Shown here in pieces: positions 37,101 to 52,100 of a stretch of DNA of 64,000 nt (its first letter is position 1; each line of letters opens with the position of its first letter). The notes beneath the pieces were generated by a model. That model was not told the origin of the DNA. It searched no databases and saw only the letters and a list, made by a program, of their open reading frames with translations. Origin of the DNA: Notospermus geniculatus (lineage: Eukaryota > Nemertea > Pilidiophora > Heteronemertea > Lineidae). The position numbers and the translations under genes were made by a program. The stretch is taken from assembly GCA_002633025.1 (NCBI GenBank), contig NMRB01000282.1:330914-394913 (forward strand), read 5' to 3'.

Positions 37101-40100
37101 CGCTCGCACCGATGATGACACCACCATCCCTTGTGCGGGCTCCGGTGATGTTCACGCCAGCAGCACACCAAATCTAAAAGGCAATGATAATTCATGAAGT
37201 CAATGTCGCAGTTTTGAAACCCCCCATGGACGTAATTCCCATTGCTAGTCCTTTCTTACCATATGCATACTTAACTTTTTGTCAAAGTACCGGTAGATGG
37301 CAAGAAAAATCCAACTTGGGGAAAAAGACCAAAACAAGTCCCTACCTTCATACCAGGTTCTTTTTCCAGTAGTGGCCTACAATAGACTGGTACTGGTACA
37401 GGGACATGGCTCTTGCTGCCTCCGCCTGTTCCACTGCTCGCCTCGCGTGGGATGTGTGGAATTTTTGCCGGGAGGCTCCAGCCGTAGGCTTGCATCCTCC
37501 CGTCGTCTTTTTTGACATGTGCTCGCACGGCTTTATACTGCTCTCGTCGTTCTCGCTCTCGTTCCTTTTTGGTTTTCTCGCTGAGTCTGAAGAAGAAATG
37601 GCAGTACCTTAGATTGAACACTGTGTAATATAGTGTCAGTGCTCCTACAAGCCTCGGTTGAGTATTTTACTTTGGAGCGTCAGGTCCCGGTGTAACGTTT
37701 TTCAGTGTGGCCATCTTTCTCTGCGACTTCCATTGTTCGGAACACACTGGGAAACAGACTCACTGTTTCTCTGTGTGTCGCCCATTGTCAAGTCGTGGCT
37801 TACTCCGTCAATCTATTGTAATGTCACACTGGCTCACGGGCCTCACTGAAAAACGTTACACCGGGACCAAACCCAGGTGGGACCCCGCAACTTTTTCAAC
37901 TGCTACATTTGCAGTTGAAAAAGCGTTTGTAGCAGTGTTACATTGGTATTGTTGTGTCGTGATAATGGGCCGTATTTTAGAATGTTCCTTACCATTAAGG
38001 TCCACCTTAAATTGACTGTTCTCGATGGTTTTACAATAGACATAAGGTCGACCTTAACGTTAAGGAACGTTCTAAAATACGACCCAATATGTTTTTCAGT
38101 TACACAATTTCAGCTAATGGTTCTGACTTGTTAGAGATTTGGGTCAACTTCATCCTGCCTGCCTGAGGATAACGTTATAATGGATATACCGGTAACGTAA
38201 CATGCTACAAGTCAGAAATAAATGACCGTGGTCAATTCTGCAGACCCTTTTTGAAGAATGTGCATTGAACGTGAGCATTATCCATCGAAAAAATCTACTT
38301 TCTCATGGATAAAAGTTCAAAATGCTGGAATATAACTCAAAGGAGCAGAAGGGATATATGGCTGTAATGCTGCCTCTGATATGATTGGGAAACAAGAGCA
38401 AGCAACATTTTGAGGAAAATGGCATAAAAGCAGAGATACTGAAGGTGTGTGTGTGTAGGAAGAAGAAGTAAGGTATTGGGTGGTATGAATAAAGTGTAGT
38501 AAATGCTTTTTAATACTTCTGTTTGTACAGGGTTCTCCAATGCATCTGTACAGCAGAAACACAGTAAGAGCATTTTACTGGTTTTTACTCATACCAACTA
38601 TTGAGTTTAATACTGAATGAAGAATGAGTTTTACAGTCTTTTGGATTTGGAGGGCGAGAATCAATCATATATGAAGTTGAGGGAAATGCTTCATAACGGA
38701 ATCTTTATAAAGCCACAAATATGGAAATGACACAGAGAATGGATTCAGTAGCGTGTTTAAAATTGGAGTCCTAGAACTGTGCTTATTAAAATTGTGTGTG
38801 CTCTTTAACTTTGAGTCTTCACTCAAAGTTAAAGAGCACACACAATTTTTTCTGGATGCAAGATATTTTGTCCTTCAGGGTGGCAAGAGTGGGTGGGGCA
38901 AGACAATGTACACAGCATTCTGTTTTGGCACTCAGGTTGGTTGCAGGGAGTTGACTATTTTATGGAAAATACACATACGACTGGAACATGGGCACAACAC
39001 CTTCGGAAGTCATAGCACCAAGGGTTCGCCTAGAGCAGAGAGATTTACTATTAGATGAAACAGAAATACATTCGCTGGCCCTTTTATAGGCTAGGGCTGA
39101 ACAGAGGGTAACAGTAAGATTTGCAATAGATTCTACGAATTTGCTCTTGGATGAAAGAGAAATAATTCGCTGGCCCTCTATGGGCTAGGACTGAACAGAG
39201 GGTAAGTTCTGCCAATAGATTCTACGGAAAGAGGAATGTTATTGTTAGGTCTGTACACAACTGTTTCGAGGGATTCTGCACTATGGCATTCAAGCCATGC
39301 TTTTCATTCACGTCACATTTCACTTGTATTCCTGGGTTAGGTACTGTCACACCAAAGTAGTTCTCCAAATAATGTCTCGGAGTTCTGGAGCACCCTTCCT
39401 GTCCAAGCCTGTCCATGAAGTTCGTAAAAGGTCGCCACTACGTCCACTCCGTTTCCACACAGTTCGAGCTGTTCGGAAAAATTTTCAAGAACGTACTGAG
39501 AACTAGTTTGGTGTGATGGAGCATTAAGAAACGAACATCATGGATCCAATGTTCCTTGATTCACAATACAAATTTAACAGAGTTGAGGAGGTGCGTACCA
39601 CACTCTTCTCATTGTACATGTACCTCACCCTGACCACGAGATGTGCACCAAAATACCTCCTCATTAGAAAGAATTACCTAAACAAAACACCATTCCACAA
39701 TCACTTCACAACATGCACACAACAATGAAATTCAGGAGACTCCTTATAAGTATAAAATCCTTCTCATTCCCACATGCATAATATGACTTAAATAAATACC
39801 CTGTGACTTTTGGTTGTCTGAATGAAGATGATACATGTACACTTTTATGCCATATAATAGAAATAGGGCCCAATTTGGAGAAATTTTGAGAAGTGCACCT
39901 CAAGTCTGAAGGCACTGTACCACAAGAGAGTTGTCTTTGCAAGTTGGCTCTCTATGGGCATTTCAGCCATAGAAAACTATGGGCAATCTTCTGAGCCACT
40001 GGTCAACGATACCAATTATGATGAATAGAATTGCCCATTGAGAGCCAACTCGCATGAGAAAACACACACATGAAGGAGCACCAGTAATTATCCAGAGCTC

Positions 40101-43100
40101 ATTACTGATCTGATATTCTGTGAGCCTGTGTGATATTTCTCGTGCTGGTTAGACATGTGATAGGTAAGGCGCAGATCCAAGAGGGGTGCGCACCCTCCCC
40201 CTTTTGGCCAAAAATCTGTAAAATCGACCGTGAAATTCAGAAATTTGGAGCAAATTTTTGAAATTCACCGCCGATTTCAATGTTTAGTAGCACAGATCCT
40301 GGATCCGCCCCTGTAGGTTGTGGCTTTCGCATTTTTGCCTGAAGTTAAGTGCAGGCGAGTAAACAAGCTACACATGGATTTCAAGTTGGATAGATCTTCA
40401 TCGCATCTCAAGACAATGAAAAACAAACAGCCATTTCTGTAAAGCAAAGAGATTTTACAATGCACAATGCATACAACAATCATGCACTTATAGTACAGGG
40501 GCCGGTTGCACAAAACTCATGTCAGTGCTAACATGGTGTTAGCGCTAACTTTTATGTTACGGATAGATGACGTCAAAATACATTGTCATTTTACGTCATT
40601 TAACATGATGTTAGCGCTAACATCATGTTAGCGCTAACATGAGTTTTGTGCAACCCAGCCCAGAATTGCAGCTTAATGAGATATGGGATGGATTGGTTGT
40701 TTCTTTTGGTCAGCCATACAAAATATAGTATGGAAGGGTGTATCCCCATTTCGCCTACCCCCATTTCGCCTACTCTCCATTTCGCCTACAAAAACTCCCC
40801 ATTTCGCCTACTCTCCATTAAGGTACCGGTACAAGGCACGACAGGTTAGTGTCCCATGCAACAGACAACATGAAGAGCCAGGAATGACATCCCACATGGC
40901 CCGGTCTGGATTTGAACCCAGGAACATCCATGATAACCACTCAGCTATCAGCGCTCTTCACGTGTAGAAGTTTCACTTCAGGGGAAGCTCTGGATTCCTC
41001 CTACCCTAGACTTTGTACCCTAGATGTGCTGATGATAAATAAAAAGGCAATTTCCAGAGTGTTTGCAAATTTTCGACCCCAACCAGGGTCTTCTTCAGGC
41101 TGGAACTTTACAATCCGAAACTCTAGAACAGACTGAGCTGAAACCCAAATGTAGATATGAAGTATCCTTCATATCTTCATACCTACATTTGGGTTTCAGC
41201 TCAGTCTGTTCTAGAGTTTCGGATTGTAAAGTTCCAGCCTGAAGAAGACCCCGGTTGGAGTCGAAAATTCGCAAACACTCTGGAAATTGCCTTTTTATTT
41301 ATCATATCTTGTGTGTCAATTTTTGTGCTTTCCTTCTCGCTAGATGTGCTGATGATGCTGAGTTAATCCATTCCTAAATATCTTGGCTCATTTCCAAGTA
41401 ACATGGAAATCCAACAACAATGGTAGCAAGGAAACAACCAAATCCATCAAGTGAGTCCATGCACTAAGAGCATACACATATACAACAGTCAAAGGAGAAG
41501 AAAATCTGCAGTGACCCTCAGAGTATGGTTAAGTAGGTACAGGGTGCAGCAGAAAATCTGCACACTGTGAATCATCAGCAGTTTGAATCCGTTAACTTAC
41601 CCAAGACTTTGCAACATCCTGATTGGTGGGGAAAAAATCAAATTACACAGTATATTCAGGTGCCACAAATGGTGAGAAAAAAATTTCTCGCGGTCAGTAC
41701 CAGACTTTGAGGGTCTGAATCAATACTGAATACAGCCATAGAAGCAAACATAGTTTGAAAGGGAACAAATTGTTCGTGGTTAAGGGCTGTATGTCCATTG
41801 CAACATATTCAGCAAGCAAAACTAGGCCAAGGATTTGGTTCAACGTTATCTATACAAGGAATTTATTTTAAAACAAATCCCAAATTTGGGTAAAACCACA
41901 AACAGAATTCTTTAAATCCAGGGGCAAAATTGAAGGGGCTCCCTGGGATTAATGAAAACATGGAAATCAACAGTTATAGGCCAAGGAAATTGACAACGTA
42001 TGGAGGGAATATTTATCTACCGGTACTCCAAATGAAGACGGAATCTGCAAGTTCTGGCATGTCTGGGCAGTTGATCATTCAATAGTAATAACAAAGTAAG
42101 TACTTATAAGATATACGTGTACTGTGCATACACATACATGTAAAACAAAAAACGGATAGACATTGACAGAGAACACTGTTACAAACAAGTAAGGTGACAT
42201 ACATTTGGACAAAGGCATCCGTCAATCTCGACCTCAATTAAAGATGCTAGCTTCCCAGAACAAGTTCCTCACACGGACTACCTTGAATCACCGGCCAACC
42301 ACTTCACTCCCATAGACCAGTTTTTCCAGTATGTGACGCTGTAACCCGGGGTTGTAACACTGCCATGGCATCACGAATGCACAAAAATGCACTAGCTGAC
42401 ATCATTATGGTGAAATGTCTGGTACTGAAGTGGTTAAAAATATCTTCAAAATAGCTCAGGAAGAATGTCTGGCCAGGGCCACGACTTTCTCACCCATTGC
42501 AAAAACAATTAGTGTGATTTTATTGTTATATTTTGATTCTCCGGGATCTTGAGATAAGGGGGTGAAGAAATAATGACACTTGAGCGCCTTTTTCGTATCG
42601 ATGGTTGTGGATTTTATTTGTGAAAGTTCTACATAACAGGTGGCTCATGGCACCCCTCCGTCATGGCTCTCCCCTTATCCTCTCTGTCTGACTTCCGGTT
42701 TTCTCACGTGACTTCCGGGCGGGGGGTTTGAAACTTATTACTATTGCTATACAGCATTATTTTGATTGAGTGGCAATAAGTTCGAGGGGTGGCCAGATAT
42801 CTCCTGAACTATTTCAAACATACGGGTATTCTTAACCTGTGTGATTCAAGTGTCTGTAAAGTTCTTCATCTGAGAATAGCAGCATTTTGAATAACTTAAC
42901 ATCCTTTTCTCAAACTGTGTGAGAAGACTTTGAGACAAATAATATAAAGAAAGCCTCCACAGGTGAGAAGGCCACTTACTCTTCTTCCTTAAGAAAGTCA
43001 TAGGCTTTCCCCTTGCCCCCGAGATTGTACTTATCCCGCTGCCTCTTGTTAGGGTCGCCGACGGGTTGGACCTGAGTGGTGGGGGCGTTGTAGCGGATAG

Positions 43101-46100
43101 TCGCATGGGGTAGTGCTTTCTTGCTGGGCTTGTTTGAGGTGTTGAATAAGTTGCTGAAGCTAGAAGAAAAGAAAAGAAGGAATATGAGACCTACGGGTGT
43201 TGACAAATTCTTTCCAATTACTCTCCACAGTCATATACATGTACCGGAACATGTAGGATTCCATGATTCCTTACGACCTGGTATGGCGGCCATCTTGAAT
43301 CATAGCCTTGTATATTATTCCTGAATACTCACTCAGTCTTTCTGGAAACTGGTGGGAAAATTACAGTGGAAATGCATTACTCACCCCAGCAGATGTCAAT
43401 AAATGCACATGAGCGACTATAAAAGGCCTCGTCCGTGTGAGTTTTCTCAAACGAGTTAGATCTCAATGGGCCATGCACCACTGTTGGTTTCGTTAGGCCC
43501 CTAGTATTAAATAGAGCTATATGCTATTCGGTATTCTAGGCACGTTTTGTAGGGCACGCATATAGTGTGAATCGAGCAAGGTTATTTCAATGAGTGGCTT
43601 ACATAAGACCCGGTAAACTATTCTAAGGGCACACTATTCGCTTATAGTTCGAATCGTGCATGTTCAATTTTCCCAAAAAGTATATCATACTAGTATATTT
43701 ACCCGTGGCGCTATTGTATAGGCCCACCCTCTTCAGAAAGAAGACAGCCTCAGATAATTCCTCTAAGGTCGCAGTATCATGCTGTGCCAGTGACCTACCA
43801 CAGGCTGATAAACAGGTCTACACTGTAGGATTGATGTCAACATAGGCCTACCATGAATCTGGGTCATCTCTTGGCATTGTCATGCTGATTGAAAGGTTCG
43901 GCAAGCTCCGGCAATTTCCGTGAGTTTCACATGGACACAAATTCCTGACAAAAATTGCTTCAAAGTTCACTTTCTCGGCAAATGTTTGGACTGAGAATTG
44001 GTCATTTTGTGTATAGAATCGTAGTGAAAGGTTAGGCAAAGTTTCACAGTGGCAACATGTAAGGTGGCCATGATTTCCTTGGAACTCTATAGATTTAGTA
44101 GTATAGATACCGAATAGTGAATACCGAATAGCATAGAGCTCTATGTAATATGGGCCTTATGGCTTATGCCTTGGCCAGTGACACAAATGCCTGCCCATAG
44201 TTTTCTACAGCCGAGTTGCCCATAGAGAGCCAACCTGCGCGAGAAATTGCCTTTTGCGTCCTGGTATTGCCACAGCAACCAGAGATGGCAGCTGGGAAAA
44301 CTAATCTACAGCAGCAGCAGCAAACTAACAGAGATTTCGTATTCTAATTCGGGGATGAAATGTTACCGAAATTCACACAGCAGTTTTCTCAGAAGATTTC
44401 GGTAAATTATGAAGAAAATTTCATGGCAGATAATCCTACAACCACCTGTATATTCCCAAACATTCCTTTGATTGCATCATCACCACTACACCCACCATCC
44501 CTTCCTCCGTTCAATCTCTGCCTTTCCATGACTGAGAGGACTACTGTACTTCCAGAAGCCAGGGCCCATATTCATAAAACCTTGCTAGTATAGGCTTAAT
44601 TACCTGCTAAAGGTTTTATAAACATAGGCCCAGGAACCTGGCACTATAGCTAGATTATGCCATTACATGTATCTCCTTCAGTATAAACCCAAGACCATTA
44701 TCACCATTGCCAATGTAGCTATTACCCTGTTTCAGAAGCACGCCCAAGAAGCAGACCCAAGTTCATGATTCCCAAGAACGTCTTCGCAGGTTTGCCTCTG
44801 CCAACATCATTGATGGGCGAGTAGCAAGTACAGCAAATGAAAATCTCCAGGTTCAATGTAATAAGCCTTTTGGCAGAATCGATCTGGGGATTTAACCCTA
44901 CCGCTGAGATCAGGAGCCAATCTACACATCAAGTCGTGGCCTCTTTCTCAAAACAATATCAGATCCATTAAGGTGCATCCATGAACTCCATGTCCTCAGT
45001 GGACCACAGGTAGTCCAAGCTCATCCTTGAAAAAGTTGTTGTCAGACTGGATATAAATGTACAGCTTGTGCAGTGGCTTACATTTATTCTGACGTCACTT
45101 TTGACCGGCAGTCCACCATGACGACGTTGACGACCACGCTGACATCGCTGACGCCGTCAACGACGTCATGGTTGAGGTCACACACACTTCACTTGCACCA
45201 AAGACAAAGTGTGCCACGTGGGTCGATGACAATTGACGTAATTTGATGTCGATTTGACCGATAAGATGGTGGATTATTCTGTGATGACGTCATCTGCACA
45301 AGCTCAATAGGCTAGCTGACGAGGAAAATGCTATCTATTTCATGCATCTGATTAACCCTGTTAAGACAAACTGTAAACCCCAAAATATTCACGTACCTTG
45401 CAAAATGTGAAATCAAACAGCCACAAAGAACAAAATTTAATTGATAACGTCACACAGTATTCAGAATAGACAAATCCCAAATTGACGTAAACGAGAAAGA
45501 TCTGCACACTTCCGCAAACACAACCTCGGTCTGAAACCAGCTGACGTGACGCAATCCATGATTCAGCAATGGCCAACTCTGATGCACTGTCCACGTCATT
45601 CAGTTTCAGACCGAGGTTGTGTTTGCAATTTCGGCGGAAGTGCGCAGATCTGCGAATTCGAGAATCATCTATTAGCAAGATGTGATTTCTCCAAATTTTA
45701 ATGGCTCCAAATATTTTGGGGGTTACAGTAACTGTAAAGAGAAGATAACAAAAGAGTAATATGCCTATGATTCTAACAATGCACTAAAAGCATGCACCAT
45801 GTTGATCCCAAAAGAAAAAGCAAACACACAGAAAGAGAAGTGACAAGACGTTTTCGTGTTTTTGAATTTTTTAATAAATTTATCATCTGAATCAATTATA
45901 ATTACACTGACTTCAATTTTTTTACAATTAACATGACAACTGATATGGCAGCAAATTAATCCATTAATTACATTGTTTGTTGTCTGCTTAAAGTGTATTT
46001 AAAGAGCAGAATGGTTTTACTTGAGGTAAAGTCAGGCTTTAAATTTGAGATTGAACAGAAGCTGACACTTGCACCACCAACTGTCCAGCATTTTTAAAAT

Positions 46101-49100
46101 TGATCCTTTTGTTGCAAAAAGGCAACACTTAGATGTACATGAGCAATGTTCCCACAGCATTCAGTCAGAAGATAAATTATCTGCATTACCACTGAAATAC
46201 ACATGAAATTTTAGATTCAAAACCAGTTTTAAGGCGAAATGTTCAGAGTTAAAAGCTGGATGGCCAAAGCCTCACTATTGAGTTTAAAAGAATTTCAAAG
46301 GCCAGATAAGTCGAAGTCCTAAATCCTGTTTAAAGCTTTTCATGTTGTGCGTGTAGTGTAGGTTAGATGAAAATTAACGATAAATCTGATAACAATTTAA
46401 GCAGACAACACTGATTATGTATGATATCCACATGAACACAATGTACGAACTATAAACAATTACTTCTCAAAATAGATTAAAATCAAAGCTAACAATCACA
46501 TTTTTACCAACTTATTCCAAAGTGCTTCAACATTCAGACATTGATGTGGACTGCATCGATCTAGTATTTGCTAGTATTAACTTTCAGTGAGAACAGTGTC
46601 TGTAATTACTAGTAATTGCATGGACGTACTCATTTTAATAATTTACTAATTTTAGTACCGGTAATTTTGTCACATTTGAAAATCTCAAACTACCCCTTAT
46701 CATCGCTTCAGCAGCAGACTTTACACATACTGGTATGTTTTAAAAGATCTGTCTTTTATGTTTAACTTTTGTCTGAAGTGCTAATTGACGAAGGCTTTTC
46801 CATGCACAAGGCTAAAATGCTAAGTCATGCTCGTAGTTCACTATAAGAATAGGAGCTCTTGCCGATTTCCTAGTCCTCTTTAGGAATAGGGCTCTTGTCA
46901 ATTTCCTAGTCATTTTTAGGAACAGGAGCTCTTTTCAATTTCCTAGTCCTCCGTAGGAATAAGAGCTCTTGTCAATTTCCTAGTCCTCTCTAGGAGTAGG
47001 AGCTCTTGTCAGTTTCCTAGTCCTCTCTAGGAATAGAGCTCTTGTCAGTTTTCTAATCCTAGACCTCTGTAGGAGTACGAGCTCTCGTCAATTTCCTAGT
47101 CCTCTGTAGGAGTAGGAGCTCACGTCAATTTCCTAGTCCTCTGTAGGAGTATGTGCTCTTGTGAATTTCCTAGTCATTTTTAGGAACAGGAGGTCTTTTC
47201 AATTTCCTAGTCCTCAGTAGGAATAAGAGCTCTTGTCAATTTCCTAGTCCTCTGTACAGCTCTTACATTATCTGCATAAAGAGTCAGTTTGGGAAGTCAT
47301 GCCAATTCAACAGTTTCGAAACAAATCAGTAAATGTTCATGCACTTTGGAACAAGCCGAACTAAACGAACTAAAAAACACCAATAGGGATCAACATGGAC
47401 ATGCAATACGGCATTGTTAGATATCTAAATCACAAAAGCACCAATAGGTGGCAGCGTCAATCCAAGATGGCCACCACAGTATCAATGGAATGTTGTTGCT
47501 GTTAAAAAGATCAATGTGATCCATTAGTATATGTTGTACAATATGGATCAATAAGAAATTACCCCCTGAAAATCTATAATGGACTCTTCCAATTTTATAC
47601 GTTTGCAATGATTTGGGTTAGCCGATTACGAAAAATAGGGACTGAAGGTAGCATCAATCCTTCAGACTGATATGATAAGTGTTCATTTTGCCATTTTACA
47701 CCAACTGGGTAAAACTGAGTCCAAAATGACTAAAGAAAATAATAAGAGGAATTTTATCGCAATTACCCCAAGTTAACCTCAGTGTAAAATGGCCAAAAAT
47801 TGTGTTCTTCTCTTATTGATCCCTATTGTGTCATCCTGTAAGATAAGAAATAAAATAAGGGTTCAATTCCAGTTGTGGACTTTGGAAGTGAACTCCTCAA
47901 TCACCCTCTCATTTCAAAATGAGAATTTTTAATCAAATTGAATTACTTTCTTCGGACACAACGTGTGTGGCGAGAATATCTAGACAACAAACAAGTTGAG
48001 TTCAGTTCCAGGAGAAAAACTCTTGTGCTTGTAGACATCAGATCTAGAGTTAAAGCATAAGATCACTGAGGAGAGTAAACAAAACAAAACAAAGTTCACC
48101 AGTTTTTCTCCAGAAACTGAACAACAGGAAACACAAAACGATATTTCGTCAGCATATCTTGGATATATCGATTGATTCAGAAAATACTTTTTCATTCATT
48201 AACAAAACATGGTAACAACGTTTTGAGATTTTTCAAGACACAATGCCAAGAAGTAAAGATCCTTTTCAAAAGAAGGGGGGGGGGGGGAATGAAACCCAGT
48301 CCTGGTTCCCCCTCTGCCTGAATGGCAAAGATTTTTCAGATGCAATACCAAGAAATAAGATTCTTTCCATACGGGTATTTAAAACCCTTGGTAAACTGGT
48401 ATGGCAGTTATGCATTCTTCCCTTTGCCTCAACGGCAAAGAAGTTCTGAGATTTTTTGAGACAAGAACTCAAAATATTGAGATCTTCTTCAAATGGATGG
48501 AATGATATCTGGGAAAATATTCACATTCCCCTAAGTTTTCATAACACTGCATGGCAAGGGTGTTTTCAAAGTGAGAGAAAAGGGAAAATACATGATGCAG
48601 AAAATGTCAAGAGTGTTCCACTGATGACTTGTTTGCACCAAGTACGATCAACATTAGTATTGATAGACAAGTATTCAGCTCGAATGTCTGTACAGTCTTT
48701 TCCTCAAGATGTTCACACACCAAAATCAGATTCTGGTGCATTTTGTGTTGGGGTTCCCGCTAGCCAATGCTTCAACGCTATTCCAGTGAACCCGCGTCTG
48801 TCCACACAGAAATCGTGCAGGAGACGGTTTCTCCTGCACCACAAAACGCATCTGTTTTGGTGTGTGTTGGCCTGAATTTGTACAATTTGAGTATGGAGAG
48901 ACAAAGATTATGCAAAACACACAAAATCGTATGCCTAAAGCCCGTTACCACTACATCGGATTGCGCCGTGGGTTGCAGCGAGCGGTGTGGTTATCACAGG
49001 CATAGGGCTACGTGTTGTTAAACTGTCAAAGGATTATCCTAAACCCTGTGAAAACCTCACCGCTCGCCGCAACCCACGGTGCAATCAGCTGTAGTGGAAA

Positions 49101-52100
49101 CGGGCCTTTATTTTCCTCTTTCGACAAACGACATTAGACTCCGACTTCTCGTGTGTACTTTGACATTCTTAGCACCATGTAATTCCCCTTTAGACGTATG
49201 CTATACAATTTTAGGTATGCCCTGAACATGTCGTTTCTGTGGTTGTTGCTTGGGCGGGGGCTCTGGAGATGCCGTCGAAGCTAAACCACCAAGACTACCA
49301 AAACTGAAAGAGAATAGAAGGCTTAAGATCAATAACTCAATTCAAACAAGCTCAAATTATCAACTCTGGATCAATATTCATAAACATACTTAAGGCAAAG
49401 TGTGATACTTATCCTTTGTTCAACTACTTAAGTCTAAGTGTCACACTTAGACTTAAGTAGTTTTATGAATATGGGCCCTGATGTATATTTTTGGCTCCTT
49501 GAAGATATCTATTTACAGAGTTTCTGAGTTCCGTAATATGGGAGTATCCCATATTGTACGAATTGAGTTCTAGACAAAAGGGGCTGTTCATTTTCACCAC
49601 TTGAGTAACCTGAGTTGTGATCCTTGGGAAAACGGAAAAAGCTATGCACTTGTAAATTGCAGGGATTATTTGTTGTGCTGTGCAGAATAATCGCTGCAGT
49701 TTGCAGCTTCATAGCATTCTCCATTTTCTCAAGGATCACAACTCAGATTCCTCAACTGATGAAAACGAACAGCCCTTTTTGATTCAAAATGAACCCATCG
49801 AGGAGCCAAAAACTAACTAATATTCTGATAACCTGGAAATTTTCATAGCTGATCAGATCGGAAGTGTGATCAAAATGGCCAAGTATAATACCCCCAACTA
49901 GCTCAAGAAAGCAGCAACGCTGGATCGCAATGCATGAAGTAAATATCTACTGTCCACCTGAAGCTTGCCCCCTCCCTCAAAACTTGTGAAATCCACAATT
50001 GTTGATCACTCCACCTAGTCCTAGCAATGGTTTACCATCTCTGCCACCTCAGCACTGGAGGACCGATTCTCAAACCTTACCTCTGACTTTCAAACCAAAA
50101 ATGTGAATAGTTCAAAGAACTTTTAATGAATGAGAGAAGACACTGTATATTTTTTTCATGTCCGGGGATGACGTGTCCTCCGAGATGGAATGTCCAGGGA
50201 CGAAATGTCCGGGGACAACATATCCAGGGATGGAAGGTCTCTGGGACGAAATGACCTCTGACCCATTTTCAAACAGAAATGAACGTGTATTACACAGACC
50301 CAAGAATTCCACAGGTGCAGGACCAACTTTACTGAGATCATCAATTGTCCTTCTTTGAATCACTTGGCACCATAATTCGTTGCGAAGATTTCACAGGGTT
50401 ACCCGCCCACAGTTCTTAACCTTTCAAATAATCTTCAGTTTTTTATCAAAAACAAAAATTTATACTCACAAATTCCAAATGGTTGACTTCTTCTTCGTAC
50501 TCCCACCCTGTCCAACGAGTTCAGGATGTTCTCGCGAGGCACGTATCATCTCCGTCCACCTGACAGCCTCCTGGAGCTCCATCAGTCGCTCCTTGTACTG
50601 GTTACGTTCCATGAGGACACGCGCCATCTCGACGCGAGTGAATCGCTTCCGTTGAGCCATCGGAACATCCTCCTGTGAAGTAAGAGGACAATATTTGAGG
50701 CAAGGCTTTATGAACAAGTCAGATCAAGCAACATTAGTCGACAGCAATGATAATACATGTACAATGCAGTTTAGTAAACTGATGACCAACGATGACCATT
50801 GCGACAAGCACCTACAGGTCACAAATCGTCCACGGGGATTTGCTCTTGGGGAATTGTCTTGGGGATATTGTCTGAGGGAATAGCCGAGGGGAGGGGCAAC
50901 TGGCTTGGTGAGGGGCAATGGTCCAAATACCATCATTTTCCAATGTGTTCGTCCACCTTAAGGTAACTAAAATGTATTCTTGATTGAAGCAGTTAAATTT
51001 CCGAATTTAGGAAGCGACAAAATTTGTAAACCACATACATCATCCTCTGGATTCATCTTCTTGTTGGCCTTGTCAAGTTCCTCCTTTAATTTCTTCATCT
51101 CTTCCTCCAGCTCACTGATACGCAGCTTGAAGCGAGACTTGACCGCTTGCAGGGACGTGATCTCTTCTCGGAGAATCTCATGTTCGCTGAAATCGACACA
51201 GGACATTGCAGTAGTCAAAAGACCCAATTTCATGTTGAAGAGTGCTCTCGTCGACAAGCAAGTTGTCTAGTGTGAGTTGGCTCTAAATGGATAATTTACC
51301 GTTGTTGGTTTCTGTGGTGTGCAGACAAACACATCAGCATTGCTTACAGAGCCAGAATATGAGCAATGCTGTACGCTGTCACACTTCACCATTACACCAT
51401 TTGTCAATGTTCACCATCTACAACGACACCTACCTTGTGAGTTCATCCACCTTGGCTATCAAGTCATCCTTGACGATATTCAGAGCATTCCTGGAGAAGA
51501 AATCGGAATGTTTAAACTCCTGAACTAATATCTACCCAGTATAGACAGCGTGCAGTGACTCATTGTGAAGTCACTTTTGACCACACTGACGTCCACGACA
51601 AAGTACTCCACGTGTGGATCATGTCATGGTTGAAGTCACACAGACTCCACCTGCGCCGACGACAAAGTGCACTACATGGGCCTACATCATTTGCGTCCAC
51701 TATAGCGGATATAGACTGATCACATGACGAGATGATGTCACTTGCACGTTCTCTATAGTTGGTGTGATTGCAGCATCTAACTGTTACACACAAATAGAAT
51801 GAGCTTTTCAAGTAGAAGCTAGTAAAATCCGTTTTTTCATTGACCGTCCTGAGATATGTGCCACCTCAGTAATGGATGACAAAGTTGGTACGAAAATATC
51901 TCATCAATGGGTTGCTATAGGGCTTTGGTAAGAAGACTAAAATACATGTAAATATACTCACTTCGTTGCGAGAAGTTCAGCATTTTCTTGAATGAGGTTT
52001 TCAACTTCTTTCCCCATGCCTAAAAATAGAAGTTACATCATGAGAACAATGAGTGTAGCAAATGGCAAAGGCTTCTGAAGGACACTGCCGCCTTCTTACA

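Larger units (their letters stand above)
43160..49206. other. Large part of the v6-v7 intron
   Basis: Apart from the elements and mini-satellite listed separately, 45700-46840 and 47265-48930 are AT-rich with no gene or clear repeat. An open frame at 48456-48875 lacks splice context and similarity. Confidence 0.5.
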
